A stretch of 21,628 nucleotides of DNA from Aliikangiella sp964411875. Lineage in GTDB: Bacteria > Pseudomonadota > Gammaproteobacteria > Enterobacterales > Kangiellaceae. A program made the position numbers and the translations under genes. Positions within the stretch are counted from its first letter, which is position 1. Each line of letters opens with the position of its first letter. Under the pieces are notes generated by a model. The model made no database searches and was not told where the DNA came from. It saw only the letters and a list, made by a program, of their open reading frames with translations. Below are positions 1 through 6,972 of the stretch, piece after piece. The stretch is taken from contig CAYPMT010000027.1 in the NCBI GenBank assembly GCA_964411875.1, positions 1-21,628 on the forward strand. The letters run 5' to 3'.

Positions 1-180
1 GCTTTCTTAAGTTCCTCGGCTTTCTTAAGTTCCTCGGCTTTCTTAAGTGCTTCGGCTTTCTTAAGTTCCTCAGCTTTCTTAAGTGCTTCGGTTTTTTTAA
101 GTTCTTCGGCTTTCTTAAGTTCCTCGGCTTTCTTAAGTGCTTCGGCTTTTTTAAGTTCTTCGGCTTTCTTAAGTTCTTGA
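1..180. repeat. Ten tandem 18-bp units coding for a hexapeptide repeat, with a nested 54-bp repeat
   Basis: Ten abutting 18-bp units begin at 1, 19, 37, 55, 73, 91, 109, 127, 145 and 163. The core read on the plus strand is gctttcttaagt followed by tcctcg, gcttcg or ttcttcg-like ends. Unit length is a multiple of three, so the reading frame of the minus-strand gene is preserved. Bases 55-108 and 109-162 are a higher-order 54-bp duplication that differs at two positions (72 versus 126, and 92 versus 146). The array continues past the left edge, so its full copy number is unknown. Confidence 0.95.
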
Positions 181-353
181 GCGATTATTTCTTTATTTGA
201 CGAGGTGTTACCAGTTGTTGTTTGTTTAGGTTGATTAACTTCGGTTGACTGCGAATTAGTAGTTACTGTCGATGTTTGCCAATAATAAATACCCGCAATA
301 ATAGAAACAATAACTATCAAAACTACTAATTTTAAATTTGTAAAAATATTCAC
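1..353 (-). CDS. Membrane-anchored hexapeptide-repeat protein, 5' part only (cut by left edge)
   Basis: The frame opens at a GTG at 353-351 and stays open to base 1, so about 117 N-terminal residues are visible and the C-terminus is outside the window. GTG is chosen because the ATG two bases upstream is followed at once by TGA, and an in-frame TAA lies four codons before the GTG. Residues about 8-25 form one hydrophobic signal anchor. A Thr/Ser/Gln/Asn-rich linker follows (to about residue 55), then ten six-residue units of the type KKAEEL or KKAEAL. Such a Lys/Glu/Ala/Leu pattern should form a long charged helix or coiled coil. The layout resembles TolA (anchor, long Ala/Lys/Glu helix, C-terminal domain), but the deciding C-terminal domain is not seen and no tolQ/R/B neighbours are visible. 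The Shine-Dalgarno is weak. Function is unassigned. Confidence 0.7.
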   Translation of the reverse strand, partial: MNIFTNLKLVVLIVIVSIIAGIYYWQTSTVTTNSQSTEVNQPKQTTTGNTSSNKEIIAQELKKAEELKKAEALKKAEELKKAEELKKTEALKKAEELKKAEALKKAEELKKAEELKK

Positions 354-377
354 ATCTAGACCATATTACTTAGACTA

Positions 378-404
378 AAAAAAGTAGCCTGCATAGCAGG
401 CCTA
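378..404 (-). terminator. Rho-independent terminator of the DsbD-like gene
   Basis: Read on the minus strand, a GCCTGC / GCAGGC stem with a three-base loop (bases 401-387) is followed by TAC and seven T residues (383-377 region). It begins about 10 bases after the stop codon of the gene at 411-1229. It also separates that gene from the repeat-protein gene starting at 353, which therefore needs its own promoter or read-through. Confidence 0.85.
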
Positions 405-410
405 TTCTAT

Positions 411-1229
411 TTATATGCTAACACTTACTTGATAAGCTTGGCTAGGTGAGTCAAAACCACTTTTAGCTGATAAGATCCCTGACAACACTTCTGGCAATGG
501 CTTTTTGCCTTTCGCTAAAGTTAATTCATAGCCGCCATCAACCTTTTTAAGTAATTGCTCTGCATCACTATCAATAACTTTCTTTTGCTCAACAAAAAAG
601 TACACATCTTTTAACTCTCCGCTATATTGGGCTGGTGGTGTTAAAGTCAATGTTACTGATTTATCATCACTAGCTTTTTTAGCAAGCTTCCAACCCTCAG
701 TCGCTTGAGGTATTTGATTACGTGCTAATTTAAATTGCTCAACTAACCCATCATTGTTAACCGTTTTTGAAACAGCAATCTCTGTTGAAAGTTTAGCGCG
801 ACCAGGCACACAAGAGCGTTTACACATTAACCAAGAAATTTTTGCTTTAAGTGGTAAAGTTTTAGCCGCGTAATCTTTTGGCAGTGTAATCTGGCTTAAT
901 AACCAAGCTTCTCCACCATAACCATAATTAACAACACCTGACATGTCATAAGTCTTAGGCGTTGGCCATTGAATGTCCCCTGCTTCGACTCCTTCGGGTA
1001 AATCCCATTTGATTTTAATCGGCATGCCTATGCCAGGATTTTTCCAATAAGTATGCCAGCCAGGGTCCATATTAACTTTTAAAGCAACAGTAAGTGTATC
1101 ACCTGCCGCGACCGACTTAAGTTCAGGAACTAGCTCAACTGAAACATATTTATCTTTAACTGATGATGCATTTAAGCTAACACCCCAAAAAGTTAAAATC
1201 AAAAATAAAAATAAATTACTCTTTTTCAT
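411..1229 (-). CDS. Exported stand-alone DsbD N-terminal-like domain protein
   Basis: This is a 272-residue protein with a signal peptide (MKKS, a hydrophobic core, predicted cleavage after Ala21), so a periplasmic location is expected. Near residue 57 it carries the PGWHTYWKNPG motif, and near residue 134 a CKRSC pair followed by VPG. Both are typical of the periplasmic alpha domain of DsbD/ScsB-type thiol-disulfide reductases (Pfam DsbD_N-like). In those proteins this domain passes electrons from the membrane core to periplasmic thioredoxin-like partners. Here the membrane core and C-terminal thioredoxin domain are absent, and the gene ends in its own terminator, so it is a single-domain version rather than a fragment. 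The start is supported by a strong AAGAGGTGA Shine-Dalgarno seven bases upstream. Partner and substrate are unknown; a metal or thiol handling role is possible. A TATAAT at 1268-1263 is a candidate -10. Confidence 0.8.
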   Translation of the reverse strand: MKKSNLFLFLILTFWGVSLNASSVKDKYVSVELVPELKSVAAGDTLTVALKVNMDPGWHTYWKNPGIGMPIKIKWDLPEGVEAGDIQWPTPKTYDMSGVVNYGYGGEAWLLSQITLPKDYAAKTLPLKAKISWLMCKRSCVPGRAKLSTEIAVSKTVNNDGLVEQFKLARNQIPQATEGWKLAKKASDDKSVTLTLTPPAQYSGELKDVYFFVEQKKVIDSDAEQLLKKVDGGYELTLAKGKKPLPEVLSGILSAKSGFDSPSQAYQVSVSI

Positions 1230-1556
1230 GGTTAGTCACCTCTTATTTAATGCCTTAAATTAATTATAAAAAACAAATAAAATGCCTTTTATCTATAATA
1301 AGTTCATTAGCTGAATCTAAAATGAATCCTATTTAACTTTAGCCATAATTATATAATAACCAAACATTGGATGAAATTTATACAACTATCAAACTAATAG
1401 TGTAACCTAATGTTAATTTATGCTATTTGTAGGCTAATAGTAAAAAGCACTATTAAAAAATAGTGCTCTATTGTACAACTCAACCAAGGTTTAAGCTATT
1501 TTATTTGTTCGATTACAAGAGGTTCTTTGTCTAAATAATCATCAACTTAATCTAAT
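1230..1556. other. 327-bp spacer between gdhB and the DsbD-like gene
   Basis: No credible coding frame is seen. The spacer holds the gdhB terminator (1441-1467) and the leader of the DsbD-like gene. Read on the minus strand, a TATAAT at 1268-1263 lies about 34 bases before the ATG at 1229, but no good -35 box sits at the usual distance. The rest is AT-rich sequence without recognisable structure. Confidence 0.6.
1441..1467 (-). terminator. Rho-independent terminator of gdhB
   Basis: A perfect nine-base stem, AGCACTATT (1446-1454) with AATAGTGCT (1459-1467), has a four-base loop. On the minus strand it is followed by five T residues (1446-1442). It lies about 90 bases past the gdhB stop codon. 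On the plus strand there is no T-tract, so it acts in the minus direction. Confidence 0.8.
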
Positions 1557-4500
1557 TCAGACAAGTGCTCGACTACTTTCTACAAGTATTAATAGCTCTT
1601 TGAGGACAACCGAAAATTTAGCAAATTCATGTCGTTTACTGGTACGGAAATCAGCTAGCATATGTTCCCATCTATACAATAATTCAGCATGATTAGCGGC
1701 CCAGTTGCTAATGCTTTCTTCTGCCGAGCTAGCGTTTTTAGATAAAAGTAATACTGCAACCGTTAAACTTTTTTGTTGCCAGTCAAGATCTTCTCTGAAA
1801 GCCGCTCTAGCGAATGCCTGCCAATGGTTATCCACAGGTTGAGAATTAATTTGCTCAAGGAACCAATGAAGCTCTAACTTTGCACCTAGTTTAAAATAAA
1901 CCTCAGCCACTAAAGTGATACTCTTTCCGGTTTCTTTAGCCATTTCAATAATATCTAGCGCAGAAAACAAACTACTTAAATAACTAATTTTTTCAGCAAG
2001 TTTTTTTGGAACACCTTGCTCAATAAACTTTTCACTCTCTTTAAGGATTGCTTGTTTTTCTTTCTTTTCGAGAACTTTATGAATATTCTTTTGTAACACT
2101 TGAATATCTTTTTGGAAGTACTCAATACCACTTTGAATAGTAAAATGTTTGCTTCTATGTCTCAAAAACCAGCGAGTCGAACGTCTCACCATCCGCTGAG
2201 TTTGGTAAATCATTAAGTGCTGGGTTTCCGCCGAAACTTTATGGCCTAACTTTTCTATTTGTGCCCATATATCTGCCATACCGTAAATTTCTTTGGTTAA
2301 AGTAAAACTTGCAGCGACATCTGCTGGGCTTGCGCCAGTTTCATCCATAGCACGAAAAGCAAAATTACTGCCTAAGTAATCAAGCATTTCATTAGCTAAG
2401 CGCATAGCAATAATTTCATCTTTAAGTGGATGTTTATCTACTTTTTTAGCAAACTTATTTCGTATAGGCTTAGGGAAATAGTCAACCAAAACACGCTGAT
2501 AAAACGGCTCATTAGAAACTTCAGGACAACATAGCTCTTCTTTCAGTAACATTTTTCCATAGGCAATTAATACTGCTATTTCTGCACGAGTTAAACCTTT
2601 ACCTTGGGCTTGTCGCTCAAGCAACTCTTCATCATCAGGTAGGAACTCTAATTCTCGATCAAGTTTTTCTTCTTTTTCTAACCAGTGAATAAAGCGCATT
2701 AACTCCTTCACCATAACAAGCGATCTTGACTCACTAACGCTAATCGATTGAGCTTGTAAAAAGTTTTCTCTTAAGACGATATCGCCGACTTCATTGGTCA
2801 TAGATAACAGCAGTTTATTACGCTGACTTTTTGACATATCACCTGACGTGACAATTTGGTTAAGTAAGACTTTAATATTAACTTCATTATCAGAGCAGTT
2901 TACACCGCCAGCATTATCAATAAAGTCACTATTACCTCGCCCACCGTTGAGCATATACTCAATTCGACCAAGCTGAGTTACACCAAGGTTTCCACCTTCA
3001 CCAATAACTTTACATCGAAGTTCTTCACCATTAACACGTAAATTATCATTCGCTCTATCACCAACATCGGCATGCGTTTCAGACTTGGCCTTAACATAGG
3101 TGCCAATACCGCCATTCCAAAGCAAATCTACCTCAGACTTCAAAAGCGCGCTAATCAATTGGTTCGGCGTTAAGCTATTCTTGTCAGTATTGAGTAACGT
3201 TTTAATTTCAGGTGTTAAGGAAATAACTTTGGCGCTACGTTCAAAAATACCGCCACCTTTTGAAATCAGTTTAGCGTTATAGTCGGTCCAGCTAGAACGT
3301 GGTAAATAAAATAATCTTTTCCGCTCTTGATAACTTTTTTCACTATTGGGTTTAGGATCAATAAAAATATGCATATGATTAAATGCGGCAACCAATTTAA
3401 TATGCTTTGAGCAAAGCATTCCATTTCCAAATACATCGCCCGCCATATCACCAACACCAACCACAGTAAAATCAGTGGTCTGGCAATTAACACCCATCTC
3501 CATAAAGTGACGTTTTACAGACTCCCATGCACCTTTAGCTGTAATACCCATTTTTTTGTGGTCATAACCAATACTACCACCAGACGCAAAAGCATCTCCA
3601 AGCCAAAAGCCATAGTTGTTAGAGATTTCGTTGGCAATATCTGAAAAAGTTGCTGTACCTTTATCTGCTGCAACCACTAAATAAGGGTCATCCTCATCAT
3701 GACGAACCACCTGCTTAGGCGGAACTAACTTACCTTTGATTAAATTATCAGTAATATCGAGTAAAGCACTAATAAAAATTTTATAACAGTGCACGCCTTC
3801 CTTTAAAAACTCTTCACGAGAAAGTTCACTTAAGTTACGTTTACAAACAAAACCACCTTTAGCGCCAACTGGAACAATAACTGAGTTTTTAACTTGCTGA
3901 GCTTTAACTAGACCTAGAATTTCAGTTCTAAAATCTTCTCGCCTATCCGACCAACGCAAGCCGCCTCTGGCTACTTTACCCCCTCTCAAATGTACACCTT
4001 CAATTCTTGGTGAATAAACAAACACTTCAAACATAGGCGCAGGTTTAGGAATATCTGTAATCAATGATGACTCTAATTTAAGTGCAATATAGCTTTTGTC
4101 TTTTCCATGCTCATCTAATTGGAAAAAGTTGGTTCGCAAAGTCACCTGCATTAACTCTAAATAGCGATGTAATATTCTATCTTGATCTAGGTTAGAAACC
4201 TTATCTAATGCGTTTAAAATCTTATCGCGCAACTTCTCTTCTTTCTTTTTGCTTTGTTTTTGTTGTGGATCAAATTTTTGAAAGAAATATTGAACTAATA
4301 ACCGAGCAATATTAGGATAAGCATCTAATGTTTCTTCAACATAATGTTGTGAAAAGCTAGAGCCTATTTGCCACATATATTTTGAGTAAGCTCGTAAAAT
4401 CGCAACTTCTTTCCAATTAAGTTCTGCCGATAAAACTAAGCGATTAAAGCCATCATTTTCAGCCTCTTCAAACCAGATGTGAGTAAAAGCTTCTTGGAAT

Positions 4501-6428
4501 TTATCTTTCACATCTTTTAAGTTTAATGGTTCGCTAGCTAATCGCTGCATAACAAATTCATTAATCCAATATTCAGAGCTTTGATTAACTGGTTTAACCC
4601 GATAAGGTTTAGTACCAATAATATTAAGCCCCATATTTTCTAGCATTGGCAAAACATCAGATAATGGCTTAGGCTCATTTTTATAAAAAAGCTTAAACCG
4701 AATATTAGCTGCACAATCTTTATCCGCTTGTTTGTTATCTAATTGTTCACCATCTAATTGATATAACGACATAGCTAATGAATTGGCTTCTGTTAATGAC
4801 TGCATCTGTTGAATATCCTTTAACGCCATTTCAACACTTGAGTCGTCTTGATAACCAACAGGAAATGCATTTAAAAAATCTTTAATTACAACTTGGTTTT
4901 CTGATTCAAAGTTTTTTTGCAATAATAAATCTTTAAGATTATCCTTCCAGCTTCTAGTCACTTCAAAAAGTTTATTCTCTATCGCTTTTACATCATATTT
5001 TATTTCCTCAGTGTTATCGACAGGAAATAAAAAGTGAATACGTGCTAAGTTTGACTCAGAGAAAGTTGTGGTAAATCTAGACTCAGATACAATACCAAAC
5101 TCCTCAGTTAAAACTTGGGTGATCTTAACTCTAATTCTTGTATTATAAATTTCTCTTGGCACATAAACTAAACAAGAAAAAAACCGACCATAGGGATCTT
5201 GTCGAACAAACAACCGGATAATGGGTCTTTCCTGAATGTGCAATATACCTGTGGATATTTCATAAAGCTTGTCAACACTTATCTGAAAAAGCTCATCTCT
5301 TGGGTAGGTTTCTAATATATTTTTGAGAACTTTATAATTATGCTCATGCTTCGTTAATCCAGTTCTATCTTTAACCAATTGGATTCTTCGCCTTAAAACT
5401 GGAATATTCATCGGGTTTAAGTTGTAGGCTGCTGATGTATAAAGACCAATAAACCTATCCTCACCAATCACTTCGCCTTTTGAGTTAACCCGTTTAATAC
5501 CAACATGGTCAATGTGTGCAGGACGATGAACTCGACTAATACTACTTAGCTTAGTTAGAACGAGTATGTTCTCATTGGTCAAGATTAACTCTTGTGCGCC
5601 TTTAGATAAATCTTTTAAATAGTAAGGTTTGGGTGCCCAATTAACTTTTGTCTTTAGTCCTAAGCAAGATGACTTTTTAGGTATTAATCGCTCGCCGCCT
5701 TTAGTTTTCTTTAGTTCATAATAGCTATAACCTAATAGGGTAAAGTGGTTATCCATGATCCAGTTAATAAACTCATAACTTTCTTGATTTTTTTCATTCA
5801 TAAGAGACTTAGGTAGCTCTTCAACTCGTTTAATGACCTCTGCTAACTTTTTCTTCATAGGCTTCCAATCAGAAACGGTCACTCTAACATCCGATAGCAC
5901 CTCTTCTAGGTTACTTTTAATAAGCTCTAACTCTGAATCATCTAATTGGCGATCAATTTCAATGTACATAGGCGTAACCGTCGCTCGGTCCTTATCCGAG
6001 TTTGGCCTACTCATTGATAAAATAGAATTCTTAGCACTTTTTTCAATATTTAAAGGAATGTGAATATGTAAACGAATATTAACGCCTAGTCGATTAAGCT
6101 CCATTCTGACTGAATCGACCAAGAAAGGCATATCACTATGGATGATTTCGATAACACTATGCTGTAACTCTGACTTTTTCACCTGCGGTGTATAAACCCT
6201 TACATCACAATCATATTTTGAAGCTTGTAAATAGTCCCACAAACTAACAATGGTTTGATACAACTGCTCAAAATCACGCTTTTCTAGATCAACAACAGAC
6301 ATGCTCGAACAAAAATATTTCGCAAACTGACTAACTAAATCAGCCTTTTTGCTGGAATAGTTAGAAGCAATTTTTTTTGTTAAGGCTTTGTGTAATGTTT
6401 GTTTAAATTTATTTTTTTGAATAGACAT
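1557..6428 (-). CDS. gdhB: NAD-specific glutamate dehydrogenase, large (GDH2/GdhB) type
   Basis: The 1,623-residue product has the usual length of the proteobacterial 180-kDa NAD-GDH, which deaminates glutamate to 2-oxoglutarate and ammonium in the cytoplasm for glutamate or arginine catabolism. The N-terminal half (about 1-720) corresponds to the family's ACT-like regulatory region. The catalytic core shows RGGLRWSDRREDFRTE near residues 820-835, VPVGAKGGFV near 850 and the nucleotide-binding stretch GVGDMAGDVFGNGM near 990-1003. The helical C-terminal third (about 1240-1623) is also complete. No frameshift is seen. The ATG at 6428 has an AAGGA Shine-Dalgarno six bases upstream. The gene stands alone with its own candidate promoter and terminator, so it is probably monocistronic. 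Identification is strong; the symbol follows Pseudomonas usage. Confidence 0.95.
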   Translation of the reverse strand: MSIQKNKFKQTLHKALTKKIASNYSSKKADLVSQFAKYFCSSMSVVDLEKRDFEQLYQTIVSLWDYLQASKYDCDVRVYTPQVKKSELQHSVIEIIHSDMPFLVDSVRMELNRLGVNIRLHIHIPLNIEKSAKNSILSMSRPNSDKDRATVTPMYIEIDRQLDDSELELIKSNLEEVLSDVRVTVSDWKPMKKKLAEVIKRVEELPKSLMNEKNQESYEFINWIMDNHFTLLGYSYYELKKTKGGERLIPKKSSCLGLKTKVNWAPKPYYLKDLSKGAQELILTNENILVLTKLSSISRVHRPAHIDHVGIKRVNSKGEVIGEDRFIGLYTSAAYNLNPMNIPVLRRRIQLVKDRTGLTKHEHNYKVLKNILETYPRDELFQISVDKLYEISTGILHIQERPIIRLFVRQDPYGRFFSCLVYVPREIYNTRIRVKITQVLTEEFGIVSESRFTTTFSESNLARIHFLFPVDNTEEIKYDVKAIENKLFEVTRSWKDNLKDLLLQKNFESENQVVIKDFLNAFPVGYQDDSSVEMALKDIQQMQSLTEANSLAMSLYQLDGEQLDNKQADKDCAANIRFKLFYKNEPKPLSDVLPMLENMGLNIIGTKPYRVKPVNQSSEYWINEFVMQRLASEPLNLKDVKDKFQEAFTHIWFEEAENDGFNRLVLSAELNWKEVAILRAYSKYMWQIGSSFSQHYVEETLDAYPNIARLLVQYFFQKFDPQQKQSKKKEEKLRDKILNALDKVSNLDQDRILHRYLELMQVTLRTNFFQLDEHGKDKSYIALKLESSLITDIPKPAPMFEVFVYSPRIEGVHLRGGKVARGGLRWSDRREDFRTEILGLVKAQQVKNSVIVPVGAKGGFVCKRNLSELSREEFLKEGVHCYKIFISALLDITDNLIKGKLVPPKQVVRHDEDDPYLVVAADKGTATFSDIANEISNNYGFWLGDAFASGGSIGYDHKKMGITAKGAWESVKRHFMEMGVNCQTTDFTVVGVGDMAGDVFGNGMLCSKHIKLVAAFNHMHIFIDPKPNSEKSYQERKRLFYLPRSSWTDYNAKLISKGGGIFERSAKVISLTPEIKTLLNTDKNSLTPNQLISALLKSEVDLLWNGGIGTYVKAKSETHADVGDRANDNLRVNGEELRCKVIGEGGNLGVTQLGRIEYMLNGGRGNSDFIDNAGGVNCSDNEVNIKVLLNQIVTSGDMSKSQRNKLLLSMTNEVGDIVLRENFLQAQSISVSESRSLVMVKELMRFIHWLEKEEKLDRELEFLPDDEELLERQAQGKGLTRAEIAVLIAYGKMLLKEELCCPEVSNEPFYQRVLVDYFPKPIRNKFAKKVDKHPLKDEIIAMRLANEMLDYLGSNFAFRAMDETGASPADVAASFTLTKEIYGMADIWAQIEKLGHKVSAETQHLMIYQTQRMVRRSTRWFLRHRSKHFTIQSGIEYFQKDIQVLQKNIHKVLEKKEKQAILKESEKFIEQGVPKKLAEKISYLSSLFSALDIIEMAKETGKSITLVAEVYFKLGAKLELHWFLEQINSQPVDNHWQAFARAAFREDLDWQQKSLTVAVLLLSKNASSAEESISNWAANHAELLYRWEHMLADFRTSKRHEFAKFSVVLKELLILVESSRALV

Positions 6429-6464
6429 AATGATTCCTTAACTTAGGATTTAGAGTCTTCTTAT

Positions 6465-6482
6465 CAAGCACTATCGTGCTTG
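6465..6482. repeat. Stem-loop in the gdhB leader
   Basis: A perfect seven-base inverted repeat, CAAGCAC (6465-6471) and GTGCTTG (6476-6482), has a four-base loop. No T-tract follows on either strand, so it is not a standard terminator. If the promoter at 6497-6525 is correct, the hairpin begins about eight bases into the gdhB mRNA. There it could act as a 5' stabilising element or a regulator target. Confidence 0.5.
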
Positions 6483-6496
6483 CTAATTTGCGATGA

Positions 6497-6525
6497 ATTG
6501 TATGATAAAGTTAATCTTTTATCAT
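6497..6525 (-). promoter_or_regulatory. Candidate sigma-70 promoter of gdhB
   Basis: On the minus strand ATGATA (6525-6520, four of six matches to TTGACA) is followed, after a 17-base spacer, by TACAAT (6502-6497, five of six matches to TATAAT). Transcription would start near 6490, giving a leader of about 62 bases before the ATG at 6428. This is inference from consensus and spacing. Confidence 0.45.
6503..6524. promoter_or_regulatory. Operator-like dyad inside the gdhB promoter
   Basis: TGATAAA (6503-6509) and TTTATCA (6518-6524) form a perfect seven-base dyad, extendable by G/C with one bulged T. It covers the -35 box and the whole spacer of the candidate gdhB promoter, which is a typical position for a repressor operator. 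The regulator cannot be named from the sequence. Confidence 0.4.
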
Positions 6526-6558
6526 CCATTTTAATTGTCCAATTGATTAAATAGTGTT

Positions 6559-6807
6559 TCAATCTTGAGATACCAACTGCTTATTTAATGAACTAACTTT
6601 GCCCGACTTGGAGTACTTTAGAATAAATCGACCATGGATACCTTCATGAGTAATATAAGCAGACAGTAAGTTTGCAGGAAATCGAATACTTAACCCCTTA
6701 GTTGACATCACCACAACCCAATTTACCCGTTTTTGATAATATTTTAGGTATTCTTTAGGAGTGATCGATAAATCAAATTCTGCAGTTAACAACTCATTCG
6801 AACCCAT
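6559..6807 (-). CDS. DUF2835 family protein
   Basis: This small cytoplasmic protein has 82 residues from the ATG at 6807. An upstream in-frame GTG at 6816 would add three residues, and neither start has a clear Shine-Dalgarno. The pattern FDLSITPKEYLKYYQ, then IRFPANLL, YITHEGIHGRF and a C-terminal K.SSL matches the DUF2835 family of about 70-residue proteins in gammaproteobacteria, recognised from memory of the motif order. No signal peptide, membrane segment or cysteine is present. It is basic and possibly RNA- or DNA-binding, but the function is unknown. It lies between gdhB and the GGDEF/EAL gene on the same strand with spacers of 130 and 165 bases, so it is probably its own unit. The C-terminal tail after the conserved part is about ten residues. 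Confidence 0.75.
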   Translation of the reverse strand: MGSNELLTAEFDLSITPKEYLKYYQKRVNWVVVMSTKGLSIRFPANLLSAYITHEGIHGRFILKYSKSGKVSSLNKQLVSQD

Positions 6808-6898
6808 TTTATACACAATTAATAGGCCATATTCATTTCTTAACTATAGCAGTAAATTTAAATTTTTCAGGATAAATTGATTAAATTATAGTCGCAAG

Positions 6899-6914
6899 AG
6901 CCACTCTAGTGGCT
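6899..6914. repeat. Inverted repeat between the EAL and DUF2835 genes
   Basis: AGCCAC (6899-6904) and GTGGCT (6909-6914) form a six-base stem with a TCTA loop. It lies about 60 bases downstream of the EAL-gene stop on the minus strand. No run of T residues follows in either direction, so it is at best a weak or Rho-assisted terminator or an RNA-processing hairpin. Confidence 0.4.
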
Positions 6915-6972
6915 TCTCCAACGAATATCTTAAACGTGACATTAAAAAATAAGGTTAAGGTGTTACCAAAAT

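Noticed and set aside
1..180. Possible CRISPR array
   Set aside because: Units of 18 bp abut with no spacers, keep one reading frame, and code for a regular hexapeptide repeat.
5833..6063. Plus-strand open frame inside gdhB (also frames at 3100-3282 and 3266-3493)
   Set aside because: They lie wholly within the conserved glutamate dehydrogenase, have no family features and look like shadows of it.
6899..6914. Terminator for the GGDEF/EAL gene
   Set aside because: The stem is good but no T-tract follows on either strand; kept only as an inverted repeat.
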